A DNA stretch of 64,000 nucleotides, taken from positions 1,649,093-1,713,092 of the forward strand of contig NW_020312935.1 in NCBI RefSeq assembly GCF_003265705.1, in the 5' to 3' direction. This DNA comes from Callorhinus ursinus (lineage: Eukaryota; Chordata; Mammalia; Carnivora; Otariidae). Made by a program: the position numbers and the translations under genes. Below the pieces are notes generated by a model. The model was given only the letters and a program-made list of their open reading frames with translations, ran no database searches and was not told the origin of the DNA. Shown piece after piece: positions 11,127 to 21,369 of this stretch. Each line of letters begins with the position of its first letter. Position 1 is the first letter of the stretch.

Positions 11127-11330
11127 TTTTTTTTATTATTTTTTTAAGATTTATTTACTTGGAAAGGGAGAGTGGGGGGAGGGGCAGAAGGCAAGGGAGA
11201 GAAAGAATCCCAAGCAGGCTCCCCACTGAGTACGGAGTCCAACACCGGGGTCCATCTCACAACCCAGAGATCATGACCTGAGCTGAGACCAAGAGTAGGA
11301 TGCTTAACTGACTGCACCACCCAGGCCCCT
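11127..11330 (-). mobile_element. CAN-SINE, antisense, older type
   Basis: It runs from a T-rich tail and TTAAGATTTATTTACTT to CACCCAGGCCCC. The 16-bp target duplications CTTTGTGTAATTTTTA (11111-11126) and CTTTATGTAATTTTTA (11331-11346) differ at one base. Confidence 0.9.
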
Positions 11331-11480
11331 CTTTATGTAATTTTTAAAGTTTTTTTCCTGATCCCAAAGTCTCCAAATATTAAAAATTTCTTCTGGATTC
11401 GGTTTTTACAGTTGGTACTAGTATATAATTGATCAAAAATACATAAATATTACAAATTTTGATAAATAATATAAACAACT

Positions 11481-11645
11481 GGGGCACCTGGGTGGCTCAG
11501 TTGGTTAAGCAACCAACTCTTGATTGTGGCTCAGGTCGTGATCTCAGGGTTGTGAGATCAAGGCCCAGGTCAGCTTCTGCGCTTGGGACTCTGGCCTGCT
11601 TGGGATTCTCTCTCTCCCTCTCCCTCCCCCTCTCTAAAAAGAAAT
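11481..11645 (+). mobile_element. CAN-SINE, old subfamily
   Basis: It carries the GGGGCACCTGGGTGGCTCAG head with the 'caactcttgattgtggctcaggtcgtgatctcag' body. The tail is only CTCTAAAAAG, with no AATAAA block. The 16-bp target duplication AATAATATAAACAACT is perfect (11465-11480 and 11646-11661). Confidence 0.92.
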
Positions 11646-11661
11646 AATAATATAAACAACT

Positions 11662-11870
11662 ATTAAACATAAAAAGAAAAAAATTGTTGAAAACACACGT
11701 CTCTTAAGAGAATGGATGGGGCTTTTCTTTTTTTTCCTGTTTGCTCATGCATTCATGAATAAATATTACCTCTTGCTAAAATGAAAGAGTTCAGTATAAA
11801 CTCTCATTGCTTGTTTTTGTTTCTACACATCTAAGCACTGTACATATAAACAGGCTTGTTATACCAACGT
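11662..11870. other. Short unique interval
   Basis: No feature recognised between two SINEs. Confidence 0.3.
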
Positions 11871-11888
11871 CAGTCATTCAGTCCTTTC

Positions 11889-12085
11889 TTAAATTTTTTT
11901 TTTAAGATTTTATTTATTTATTTGAGAGAGAATGAGATATAGAGAGCACGAGAGGGAGGAGAGTCAGAGGGAGAAGCAGACTCCCCGCCAAGCAGGGAGC
12001 CCGATGTGGGACTCGATCCCAGGACTCCAGGATTATGACCTGAGCCGAAGGCAGTCGCTTAACCAACTGAACCACCCAGGCGCCC
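11889..12085 (-). mobile_element. CAN-SINE, antisense
   Basis: Complete antisense element of the 'CAGACTCCCCGCC ... GGACTCCAGGATTATGACC' subfamily. A perfect 18-bp target duplication, CAGTCATTCAGTCCTTTC, is at 11871-11888 and 12086-12103. Confidence 0.96.
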
Positions 12086-12465
12086 CAGTCATTCAGTCCT
12101 TTCAAGGTATATGCCCAAAAATCACACAGTGATAAATCATCAAAAAATTAGTTTTAGTGATCTATCAGCTGACAGCTAGAGTAGGTACTCCTTCAATGAA
12201 TTTTTTACATTTGTTTTTATCTTTTAATTTTTATTATTGAAAAGTTCAAGTCTGTATAAATGTAGAAAAATAATAAAATGAATCTCCACGTGACCACCAT
12301 CCAGCTTTGACAATTTCAGCAACCCATAGCCAATCTTTTATTTCAATCCTTTCCTGCTGTCTGTCCTCCACTCCCACCCCTTCACCACTATTGGATCATT
12401 TTGAGGCAAATCCCAAGAATCATCTTGGGATGAGAATAGAGAGAATACCTCTATAAATATCTCTT

Positions 12466-12663
12466 TTTTTTTTTAAGATTTTATTTATTTATTTGACAGA
12501 GAGAGAGACACAGCGAGAGAGGGAACACAAGCAGGGGGAGTGGGAGAGGGAGAAGCAGGCTTCCCACTGAGCAGGGAGCCCGATGCGGGTCATGATCCCA
12601 GGACCCTAGGATCATGACCTGAGCCGAAGGCAGACGCTTAACAACTGAGCCACCCAGGCGCCC
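12466..12663 (-). mobile_element. CAN-SINE, antisense
   Basis: Complete element (AAGATTTTATTTATTTATTTGACAGAG to CCACCCAGGCGCCCC). The target duplication CTCTATAAATATCTCTT is present at its left edge (from 12449) and right edge (12664-12680). It interrupts the old L1 3' UTR. Confidence 0.95.
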
Positions 12664-12871
12664 CTCTATAAATATCTCTTAAAAATAAGAACACTTTTAA
12701 AACAAACCAGTACACCTAAGAAATATAAATCATCCAATATCCAGCCATTGTCTAAATTTCCCTGGATTATATCATACATACTTTTGTTTTGATTTGGTTT
12801 GGATTTTAGTGTTGGTTTTTCAACTTAAGATTTAACAATGCCCACAAATTACATTTGGCTGATATTTCTCT

Positions 12872-13020
12872 TGCCCCCTTTTTCTTTTTTTAGGTAGGTT
12901 CCATGTCCAGCATGGAGCCCAACATGGGGCTTGAACTCACAACCCTGAGATCAAGCCCTGAGCTAAGATCAAGAGTCAAGAGTCCAAGGATGCTTAGCTG
13001 ACTGAGCCACTCAGGCGCCC
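12872..13020 (-). mobile_element. CAN-SINE remnant, antisense, old
   Basis: It contains 'ccatgtccagcatggagcccaacatgg' and ends GCCACTCAGGCGCCCC. The GAGAG-rich body is lost. It is diverged, and lies between two segments of the same old L1 repeat. Confidence 0.85.
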
Positions 13021-13039
13021 CTCTTAGGTCTTTTTTTAA

Positions 13040-13240
13040 TTTTAATTTTTTAAAAATATTTTATTTATTTATTTTAGAGAGACAGAGAGAGCACAAGCAG
13101 GGGGAGGAGGAGGCAGAGGGAGAGGGAGAAGAAGACTCTTCACCAAGCAGGGAGCCCGACATAGGGCCTCATCCCAGGACCCCAAGACCATGACCCCAGC
13201 TGAAGGCAGACACTTAACTGACTGAGCCACCAAGGTGCCC
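13040..13240 (-). mobile_element. CAN-SINE, antisense
   Basis: It runs from AAAATATTTTATTTATTTATTT through AGAGAGCACAAGCAGGGGG to CCACCAAGGTGCCC. It lies back to back with the preceding SINE. Confidence 0.92.
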
Positions 13241-13595
13241 TTTTTTTTTAAATCAATAGATTCTTTCTCCTTGTTTTTCTTTCCCCTTGCAATTGATTTG
13301 TTGAAAAATTGGGTCATTTGTCCTGTAGATATGTTTTCCATGTTCTGGATTTTGCTGATTACCCATCTCCTTGGCCTCTGTATTTCCTGAAAATTGATAT
13401 TTAGATCTTGAGGCTTGATTAGATACAGATTTGATACTTTGGGAAGAGTCCTTCATAGCTGGTTTGTTTGTACTTTTTATTTCATTGGAGGTACCTAAAG
13501 TCTGGGTGTCTTTTTTGTGTGTGTGATAGGCTGTATCCGTGGGTTTAGTGTTATTAGCTGTATCTACCCATTTCAAAGGTCCCCATCAGTTTTTC

Positions 13596-13800
13596 TTTTT
13601 TTTTTTAAGATTTTATGTATTTATTTATTTGACAGAGAGAGAGACAGCGAGAGAGGGAACACAAGCAGGGGGAGTGGGAGAGGGAGAAGCAGGCTTCCCG
13701 TCAAGCAGGGAGCCCGATGCGGGGCACGAGTCCAGGACCCTGAGGATCATGACCTGAGCCGAAGGCAGTCGCTTAACCAACTAAGCCACCCAGGCGCCCC
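13596..13800 (-). mobile_element. CAN-SINE, antisense
   Basis: Complete young-type element. A perfect 16-bp target duplication, TCCCCATCAGTTTTTC, is at 13580-13595 and 13801-13816. Confidence 0.96.
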
Positions 13801-14043
13801 TCCCCATCAGTTTTTCATCTGATGGTTTAGCAGCCATTAATGATCACTGCCTAGATCCATCATTTCATTACATGTTCTTCCTTCAATTTTAATGAAAATA
13901 AATAACTGGAAACTGGAAAATAATTTTTTCCCTAATTAGAGTCATTCACTTTCGGAATTTCTGAAAAGTAGTTATACTCAAATAACGTCAAGAATTAATT
14001 ATCAGATTACATAATTGCTAATATTAAGAATTATATAATTATA

Positions 14044-14236
14044 GGGGTGCCTGGGTGGCTCAGTCGTTAAGAGTCTGCCTTCGGCTCAGGTCATGATCCC
14101 AGGGTCCTGGGATCGAGCCCCGCATCAGGCTCTCTGCTCGGTGGGAAGCCTGCTTCTCCCTCTCCCACTCCCCCTGCATGTGTTCCCTCTCTCACTGTGT
14201 CTCTCTCTGTCAAATAAATAAAATCTTAAAAAAAAA
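14044..14236 (+). mobile_element. CAN-SINE
   Basis: Complete element with the 'CCCACTCCCCCTGCATGTG' body and CAAATAAATAAAATC tail. A perfect 18-bp target duplication, AAGAATTATATAATTATA, is at 14026-14043 and 14237-14254. Confidence 0.96.
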
Positions 14237-14273
14237 AAGAATTATATAATTATAATCAGTTTTGCCTGTTACT

Positions 14274-14469
14274 TTTTTTTTTTTTAAGATTCTGTTTATT
14301 TTTTGACAGACAGAGACAGAGTGAGAGAGGGAACACAAGCAGGGAGAGTGGGAGAGGGAGAAGCAGGCTTCCCACCGAGCATGGAGCCCGACGGGGCTTG
14401 ATCCCAGAACCCTGGGATCATGATCCGAGTCAAAGGCAGATGCTTAACGACTGAGCCACCCAGGCGACT
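14274..14469 (-). mobile_element. CAN-SINE, antisense
   Basis: The element runs from the T stretch and AAGATTCTGTTTATTT to CCACCCAGGCGACT. The duplicated CTGTTACT (14266-14273, 14470-14477) shows it entered the target duplication of the neighbouring SINE at 14482. Confidence 0.93.
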
Positions 14470-14481
14470 CTGTTACTCTTT

Positions 14482-14694
14482 TTTTTAAAGATTTATTTAT
14501 TTATTAGAGAGAGAGAGAGAGAGAAGGGGGGGTGCCCATGTAGGTTGGGTGAGGGGTTGAGGGAGAGAATCTTCAAGCAGACTCCCCGATGAGTGTGGAG
14601 CCTGAGGTAGGCTCGATCCCATGACCCATGAGATCACGACCAGAGCTGAAACCAAGAGTCAGATACTCAACTGACTAAGCCACCCAGGTGCCCC
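14482..14694 (-). mobile_element. CAN-SINE, antisense, older
   Basis: It reads AAAGATTTATTTATTTATTAGAGAG to CCACCCAGGTGCCCC. The target site CTGTTACTCTTT occurs at 14470-14481 and 14698-14709. The SINE at 14274 later used the left copy. Confidence 0.92.
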
Positions 14695-14843
14695 TGCCTG
14701 TTACTCTTTCGTAAGAGACACCTTGTTTAATCTGATATACTCAGAAAATATTGGAAAAAACAAAATATTAATTAATTAATATTAATTAATTCTAATGCAC
14801 CATAGCTTGAATTCAGTATTTTTTCAATAAAAATAATTTCCTT

Positions 14844-15033
14844 GGGGTGCCTGGGTGGCTCAGATGGTTAAGCACCTGCCTTTGGCTCAGGTCATGATCC
14901 CAGGGTCCTGGGATCGAGCCCCACATCAGGCTCCCTGCATGGCCGGGAGCCTGCTTCTCCCTCTCCCTCTACTGTTCCCCCTGCTTGTGCTCTCTCGCTC
15001 TCTCTGTCAAATAAATAAATAAAATCTTTAAAA
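14844..15033 (+). mobile_element. CAN-SINE
   Basis: Complete head, CT body and AAATAAATAAATAAAATC tail. The target duplication is roughly AATAATTTCCT on both sides. Confidence 0.94.
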
Positions 15034-15075
15034 AATAATAATTTCCTCATCCCACATTTTAAATACACTTTTTAA

Positions 15076-15277
15076 TTTTATTATTTTTAAAGATTTTATT
15101 TATTTATCTGATGGAGACAGACACAGTGAGAGAGGGAACACAAGCAGGAGGAGTGAGAGAGGCAGAAGCAGGCTTCCCGCTGAGCAGGGAGCCCGATGAG
15201 GGGCTGGATCCCAGGTCCCTGGGATCATGACCTGAGCCGAAGGCAGATGCCTAACAACTGAGCCACCCAGGCGCCCA
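15076..15277 (-). mobile_element. CAN-SINE, antisense
   Basis: Complete element ending CCACCCAGGCGCCC. A perfect 15-bp target duplication, AAATACACTTTTTAA, is at 15061-15075 and 15278-15292. Confidence 0.95.
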
Positions 15278-15558
15278 AAATACACTTTTTAAAGAAGTCT
15301 TGGAGGTATGTCTCATTCCACTTATGAAAAACACTCACCATATTACCTAATTGTCAACTCTGATCCTCATTTTCAAACCAATAAACTAAATCAGAATTAA
15401 TTTCTGCCTGACTTTTAAAACTCAAGTAAATGTGTTAATAGGCATTTTTGAGGAATATTACAACAATTACTGAGGAATAAGTTATGGAATACATCTTGTA
15501 CAATACATGACTAAAAGCAGGTAGATTCAAATAATGCAGCTCTTATATAATTAATTTA

Positions 15559-15729
15559 TTCACATTTAGAATAATTTATAAAAATAATTATGCTATTTGC
15601 CATCAATTAATAATGTTCCAATATCCAACTAACATTGAGTATTCATGTTTAGAATAATTTATAAAAATAATTATGCTATTTGCCATCACTTAATTAATAA
15701 TGTTCCAATATAATATTCAACTAACATTG
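15559..15729. repeat. Local tandem duplication, two ~80-bp copies
   Basis: Copy 1 (15559-15637) and copy 2 (15642-15729) share long identical runs such as AGAATAATTTATAAAAATAA. Both end with an AACTAACATTG block. Copy 2 has small insertions (ACTT and TAATATT). It is AT-rich, with no transposon hallmarks. Confidence 0.9.
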
Positions 15730-15832
15730 TAAGTTATTTACAAAGCAAGATATATGAGGAAGGTATATTTCTTTGAAGTGTGCATGTGCATATATAAATA
15801 TCAGGTATTTAGCTTTTGAAAATAAAATGATG

Positions 15833-16034
15833 GGGGCGCCGGGGTGGCTCAGTTGGTTAGGCATCTACCTCTGGCTTGGGTCATGATCCCAGGATCCTGG
15901 GATCGAGGCCTGCATTGCGCTCCCTGCTTGGCACTGGAGCCTGCCTTTCCCTCTCCAACTCCCCCCACTTGTGTGCTCACATACTCTCTCTCTCTCTTAT
16001 CAAATAAATAATAAAATCTTTTTAAAAAAAAAAA
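15833..16034 (+). mobile_element. CAN-SINE
   Basis: It starts GGGGCGCCGGGGTGGCTCAG and has a CT body and a CAAATAAATAATAAAATC tail. The target duplications TGAAAATAAAATGATG (15817-15832) and AGAAAAGAAAATGATG (16035-16050) are similar. Confidence 0.93.
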
Positions 16035-16050
16035 AGAAAAGAAAATGATG

Positions 16051-17843
16051 TGTAAAAATCAGAATTAACTTTACTACTTTTGCTTGACATCATGACTGAA
16101 CTTTCCAATGAAAGAGAAAGGCATATTGCACTTTTTAGCCCAACACTTGCATCATTAAACATTTTATAAGTGAAATAAGATGAGGACTGAGTGCTACTGG
16201 AATAAATATTTCAGGACATGTTTTGATAAAAGTACCTTATTAACTACTGCATTGATTAATGCACAGAAAATCTGAAAGAAATCACATGAAACTTTTGTTG
16301 GCAAATTCATCCAGTATATCTTGAATAATTTGATAGTACTGGATGAAGTTCCCTTGAAAGGAATCAGCATTATTAACTTGTACCCTTTTAGAGGTACCTT
16401 TTCTTTCCACAAAAGACATCCTGGGGTGAGTATGGAATGAAATGTACCGAATGGAACAGTTTATCTTATACATGGGGGGGTAGGCATTTTGAGGATTTGA
16501 TGTTTGCTTTGGTTTCCCAGGGCTGTTGCTAGGAGCAAAGTTTTTTCAACAATAAACTAGAGATGGGAGAGGTGAAGTCATCTGCAACCCACTATGCCAG
16601 TACACAATACCTGAATTCAGACTGTCATAATTCAGGCCAATTCCTTCCCCCCCACCCCCAGCAAAAAAAAGGAAAAGACAATGTAAGACAAAAGGTAGGT
16701 GGGGGTTTTTTCTTTTGATTAATTATTAAAGGAGCCTTTTCAGAAATCTGTAGTTCAAAGTGTCTCTTTGGTGCCCCAGAGGTTTTTGACAACCTAGGGC
16801 AGTTCAGGGCAGGTTAAGAGTATGCATTCTTTATATCAAGCAGAAGGGCAGATTATGAAAGCGGTTTTGGGAAGGAGACCCCGAGGGAGCAATCAGCCCT
16901 GCTTCCACACGAAGCTGAGGATCTGGAAATAGATGCTGCTATTCCCACTTTGAAGACCACTGACCACTAACCTCCAGCTTTGAGGATATTTCCTTGGGCT
17001 GGGAAAAGGCAGGTACAGCAGGCTTCACCACTGACTTGCTTTGGAATTCAGGGAACATTCTTTAGCCTTCGTGTTCTAATCTGGCAAGTTGAACCAATGT
17101 CTAGTTTCCAGTTTCCTTCCATAGTGTTCTGAGGATTAAACATGAGAAATAATTACTGCTATACTTAGGTTTCAAATAGTACTTTTAACTTTCCAAAAGA
17201 CTTTATTGTCTGGATCTGTGTTTTCCTCCCAACTGTCCCTCAAAGGCAAGTCTTCCCTCGTGTGAAAGATGTGGGTCAAGGAGATCCAGGGCAAGACTTG
17301 GCCAAAGATCTCACAGCAAATAAATGACTTGGTTGGAAATAGCACCTTCTTTCTCCACATGCAGAGCATGAAGAAATCACCAATTATATCAAATACCAGC
17401 AAATTAACAAAGTATGAAGCATATCCAGTGTGTATACTATATACAATATATAGTACACCTAAGTTTATATAGTGCATCTGGATTTTTCTAAACTATCATT
17501 TTCATAAAGTAACAGAGGCCAGTGAATATTCTTAGTCTGCTCCATCAAACTGTGACTCAGTTAACTGAAAAGCAGAAAAAAAACCCCCAAAAACATAAAG
17601 CTCCCCAAAGCAGTTTCCTTCCCAAGATGCATATTCATTCTTCACTGTCCAGTGATGTGTGACGCACTTTGTACTTCTGTAACCACCCTGCAAGATGATC
17701 CTTCCCAGGGCAGAATGATGTCAGCCAAACAAGGAAGTTATTTCAGGATAGATTATTATTATTTTTTTGCTTCATTTGAAACAAAAGTTTTAGTTTCTTT
17801 TTTGGCTAGTAATTCAAAAGGTATTACAAAAGAGTAAGTTTTT
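16051..17843. other. Intergenic, mostly unique sequence
   Basis: Nothing is convincingly coding. Open frames of 60-101 codons overlap on both strands around 16194-16473 and 17172-17477 without recognisable domains. A short G-run (about 16474-16481) and C-runs (about 16647-16661) are present. I recognised no repeat with confidence. Confidence 0.35.
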
Positions 17844-17974
17844 GGAGCACCTGGGTGGCTTAGTCAGTTAAGTGTCTGCCTTTGGCTCAGGTCATGAGCT
17901 GCTCCCCCTGCTTGTGCTCTCTCTCTGTCTCTCTCTCTGTCAAATAAATAATTTTTTTAAAAAAATTAAAAAAA
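17844..17974 (+). mobile_element. CAN-SINE with internal deletion
   Basis: The head is followed at once by CTGCTCCCCCTGCTTG, so about 60 bp of the middle is missing. The target duplication AAAAGAGTAAGTTTT is seen at both edges (17828-, 17975-). Confidence 0.92.
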
Positions 17975-18178
17975 AAAGAGTAAGTTTTCCTTCCACCTCT
18001 TTACCTCCCCAGAGGTAAGCAACGAGAAAGAATTTAAATCATGAAATCTGTTGTAACCCTGTACATGCCTTCGGCAACATGAAATAAAATATTTGGGGCT
18101 AATCCGTTGTCCAGGAAGTGTTTGGATATTGTAAGACTTTCATTTATGGAAGACTAAGTATAGAAAGTTGGCATCAGG

Positions 18179-19286
18179 GCAGGAGCTGGATGGACAGCAG
18201 GCAGGATGGCGACGACCTTGGAGCAGCACTTGGAGGACACAATGAAGAATCCAGCCATTGTTGAGAGTCCTGGGCACTGATTCACAAGGACTTAATCTGG
18301 GATGCCACGGGATGCTGTCAGATGAGCATGCTGGGGTGATATCTGTTCTAGCCCAGCAAGCAGCTACGCCAACCTCAGACCTCACTGATATTCCTGTGGT
18401 GTGTCTAGAATCAGATAATGGGAACATGGTTCCCCTCTCTTCCTCAGTGCTGCCTGCAGAGGTGGCAGCCATCTGATACTGGGCATCATGGCTGCCCTCA
18501 GACCTCTTGTGAAGCCCAAGATCATTAAAAAGAGGACCAGGAAGTTCATCCGGCACCAGTCAGACCAATATGTCAAAATTAAGCACAACTGATGGAAATC
18601 CAGAGGCACTGACAGTAGGGTGCGCAGAAGATTCAAGGTCCAGATCTTGATGCCCAACACTGGTTATGGGAGCAACAAGAAAACAAAGCACATGTTGCCC
18701 AGTGGCTTCCAGAAGTTCCTAATCCACAACGTCAAGGAGCTTGGAGAGCTACTGATGTGCAATAAATCTTACTGTGCAGAGATTGCTCATGATGTCTCCT
18801 CCAAAAACCACAAAGCCATTGTGGAAAGAGCAGCCCAACTGGTAATCAGAGTCACCAATGCCAATGCCAGGTTGTGCAGTGAAGAAAATGAATAGACAGC
18901 TTGTGTGCACATCATATTTGTGTTAATAAAACCATAAAACTACAAAAAAAAGATAATGGAAACATGATGATCCAGAAACATAATGTCGTCACAGAGACAG
19001 TGCACAAAATGACTTCTTAATATCTCATATCAGTTCTCCAGAAGCCTGTCATAAGGGCTCAATGTTAATTATCCTGGGGAACTATTAAAGTTCCAGTAGT
19101 GATGCCATTTCTTTAGTGTGCATTGGGCACTTTTCTATTAAGTTTAGAGTAAGCTGCTTTTGGACACTCAATGGACTGACTTATCAAAATATTAGTAAGA
19201 AAGGATCATGTTTTGAAGCAGCAGGTCCACGACACTTTGTACACAGAATTTTGGTATGTTCAATAAATCTGGTTGGAGGATAAAAT
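18179..19286 (+). pseudogene. LAMTOR5: LAMTOR5 (HBXIP) processed pseudogene, interrupted
   Basis: This is an intronless copy of the mRNA for LAMTOR5, a Ragulator subunit that anchors Rag GTPases and mTORC1 at the lysosome. ATG is at 18206; [16 protein letters not shown] matches the recalled N-terminus. An extra base near 18262 shifts the frame. Another frame then gives [10 protein letters not shown] and [15 protein letters not shown] up to LESDNGN. There an RPL32 retrocopy (18429-18950) breaks it. The C-terminus resumes at 18957 as MMIQKHN and stops with TAA at 19018-19020. A 3' UTR follows, with AATAAA at 19262. The 16-bp flanks GAAAGTTGGCATCAGG (18163-18178) and AAAAGTTGGCAGCAGG (19287-19302) are target duplications. 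It is non-functional. Confidence 0.92.
18429..18950 (+). pseudogene. RPL32: RPL32 processed pseudogene inside LAMTOR5 copy
   Basis: An intronless copy of the mRNA for large-subunit ribosomal protein L32. A 5' leader with a pyrimidine tract (CCCCTCTCTTCC) precedes ATG at 18488. The frame runs to TAG at 18893-18895, giving the normal 135 codons without indels. Codon 35, Trp in the parent, is TGA at 18590-18592, so the protein is cut at 34 residues. Further replacements (for example [18 protein letters not shown]) show no constraint. A 3' UTR with AATAAA (about 18925) and an A stretch ends it. Target duplications AGATAATGGGAACATG (18413-18428) and AGATAATGGAAACATG (18951-18966) differ at one base and are themselves LAMTOR5 coding sequence, which proves the order of insertion. 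Confidence 0.95.
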
Positions 19287-19302
19287 AAAAGTTGGCAGCA
19301 GG

Positions 19303-19691
19303 ATCTAGTCAAGGGTCAAGGTAAACATTGACACACGTCATATAAGCATAAAAGAGGATGAGGGACAAAGAGTAAAATGATGTGTCTGGGAGAAGTGAAT
19401 CATAACTGGGAGTTATGGGTGAGTCCAAAAGATGAACAGGAGTTTGCAGAAGTCCACAGAACAGTTAAGAGCAGAATAAATCCAGGTGTCCAAGACCAGT
19501 GAAACAAAGTGGAACCTAGACACAGAATCCAGTTCCGAGATGGCCCCACTTCTCTGAGCTGCCCCAGAGACTGCCTCATGACCTGGAGCCCCTGACCCTG
19601 CCTTCCAAAAGTTATGTATGACCTAAACTGCTTCATGAATGGAGAACACTGAAATTTCAGAGCTGACAAGAAACTTAAATATTACCTAATA
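19303..19691. other. Intergenic, nothing recognised
   Basis: An 89-codon minus frame (19400-19669) has no recognisable domain. It is not called. Confidence 0.3.
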
Positions 19692-20349
19692 CATCTAATT
19701 CTCAAGCGATTTGGTCCCTGGGCCCCATAATACTCTTAAAGACATTGAGGACCCCAAGAGATTTTGTTTAAGTATGAGCCATATCTATTGATATTGACCA
19801 TATTAGAAATTAACACTAATAAAATTTTTAAGTATTTCTTAATTTATTTTAAAATAACAATAATAAACACATTACATGTTAACATAAATAACACATTTTA
19901 TGAAAAACAACCATATGTTACAAAACATAAAAAATGAAGTGAGGGTGCCTGGGTGGCTCATTTGGTTAAGCGACTGCCTTCAGCTCAGGTCGTGATCCCA
20001 GGACCCAGGATGGAGTCCTGCATCAGGCTCCCTGCTCGGCAGGAAGTCTGCTTCTCCCTCTTGTGATCTCTCACTCTCTCTCTCAAATAAATAAAATCTT
20101 AAAAGAAAAAAAAAATATGAAGTGAAAAGATTGGCATTCTTTTACATTTTTAAAAATCTTTTTAGTGTCTGGCCTACATATGACAGCGAAATTCTTATCC
20201 CTACTTCTGCATTTAAGGTGTTCGATAGCACATGGCATGTAGCCTTGAGCAAATCACTGTAGGCACACAAGAATGGTTTTCAGCATACAGACCCCTTGAA
20301 GAGCCTTGGGAACCCCAGTGGCTCCTGGACTACACTTTGAGAACTACTG
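19692..20349. mobile_element. hAT-Charlie-type DNA transposon, non-autonomous
   Basis: The left end has a TCTAATTCTCAAG terminus and the right end has ACACTTTGAGAACTACTG, an inverted pair of the hAT-Charlie class. Interior phrases such as 'gaggaccccaagagattttg' and 'atctattgatattgaccatattagaaatt' belong to a common mammalian MER-type element. A SINE interrupts it at 19943-20110. The exact family is uncertain. Confidence 0.65.
19943..20110 (+). mobile_element. CAN-SINE, slightly shortened
   Basis: Head GGGTGCCTGGGTGGCTCAT and tail CAAATAAATAAAATC are present, with a shortened CT region. Target duplications AAAAAATGAAGTGA (19929-19942) and AAAATATGAAGTGA (20111-20124). Confidence 0.93.
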
Positions 20350-20369
20350 ATCTGGTATAATTTGGGAAT

Positions 20370-20640
20370 GCACTTTCCTGTCATGCCACTTATTAGCAAA
20401 GTGACCTCTAGCGTATGACTTAAACTTTCTACGCCTCACCTTCCTTAGCTGTAAAGCACAACTAAAAGCAGAAGGTTCCTTTTATGACTACATGCATTCC
20501 TATGGATGATGCATCCTCACAGTCATTTAGATAAATAAATGAGGTGATGGATACCTGTAAATGTTTACCACAGGGCTTGGCTCATAACAGTCACCCAAAA
20601 ACGGCTCTATTATTGTTGTTGGTAGTTATCATTAACTACA
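20370..20640 (+). repeat. MIR SINE remnant, sense
   Basis: The order 'tgccacttattagcaaagtgacc', 'tacgcctcaccttccttagctgtaaa', 'aaatgaggtgatggatacctgtaaa' and 'cacagggcttggctcataac' follows MIR in sense. Confidence 0.6.
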
Positions 20641-21060
20641 TTCCAAGCACTGTGCCAGGCACCAAGGGTCACATCAAAGTGAGTAGGATGATGGCCTGAG
20701 TTGCTTAAGAATAGGGGAGGTAAGATAAATACACACCTATATAGAACAAAACAGATTATGTCAAGGATGATACAAAGAAAGGAAGAGGCTACCTTCATTC
20801 ATTCATGCATTCATTCACCAAATATTAGTCAATTGCTCCCCACATGCCAGGAGTGATATCGAGGAGGGGGCTGATGTAGAGGAAACAAGTGAGGGAGAGG
20901 GTGGGTGGCAGGAGGGAAGGGGGAGCCATGAAGGGACAGGGGTGGCCCATGCACACATTGTGTAGGCCTTTGTAGGCCAATGTGGTTGGGGATAAAAGGA
21001 AATGTTTCATGAGAAAGTGGCATTTGAGTTAGAACTTAAGAAGAGGTAGGATTTGGAAAT
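20641..21060 (-). repeat. L2 LINE 3' fragments, antisense
   Basis: The runs 'ttccaagcactgtgccaggcacc', 'cattcattcatgcattcattcaccaaatatt' and, further right, 'catttgagttagaacttaagaag' are in the antisense order of L2. Confidence 0.55.
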
Positions 21061-21156
21061 AGAGTTGATACACAAATTTTTTAATTCACTCATTCAATAC
21101 ACATTTGATTTTCTTGCTGAGTCTGCTCCACGTTGCACGAATAAAGGGTCCCCACT

Positions 21157-21369
21157 TTTTTTTAAGTTCTTTTTTTAAAAGATTTTATTTATTTATTTGA
21201 GAGAGAGAGAGATTATGAGCTGGGCAGGAGGGGCAGAAGGAAAGGGGGAAGCAGAGTCCCCGCTGAGCACAGAGCCCAGTACAGGGCTCAATGCCAGTAC
21301 CACAGGATCAGGACCGAAGCCGTCTAACTTAAATGCTTAACTAAGCATTTAAGCCACCCAGGCGCCTCA
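21157..21369 (-). mobile_element. CAN-SINE, antisense
   Basis: It reads AAAAGATTTTATTTATTTATTTGAG to CCACCCAGGCGCC. It has an internal rearrangement ('aatgcttaactaagcatttaa'). Diverged target duplications are AAGGGTCCCCACTT and CAGGATCCCTACTT. Confidence 0.92.

Larger units (their letters stand above)
12195..13890 (-). mobile_element. Ancient L1-type 3' UTR, antisense, split by four SINEs
   Basis: Segments at 12195-12465, 12664-12870, 13242-13592 and 13801-13890 together follow one old repeat. Key phrases are 'gaggcaaatcccaagaatcat', 'aatcatccaatatccagcc', 'gttgaaaaattgggtcatttgtcctgtag', 'aggcttgattagatacagatttg' and 'atgatcactgcctagatccatcatttcatta'. I recall this as an L1M-type 3' UTR in antisense. 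The exact family is uncertain. Confidence 0.55.

Noticed and set aside
10897..15277. Regularly repeated units resembling a CRISPR-like or satellite array
   Set aside because: The units are independent SINE copies on both strands with different target duplications and unequal spacing.
18140..18660. Minus-strand frames of 92-138 codons at the pseudogene cluster
   Set aside because: They are antisense shadows of LAMTOR5 and RPL32 coding sequence.
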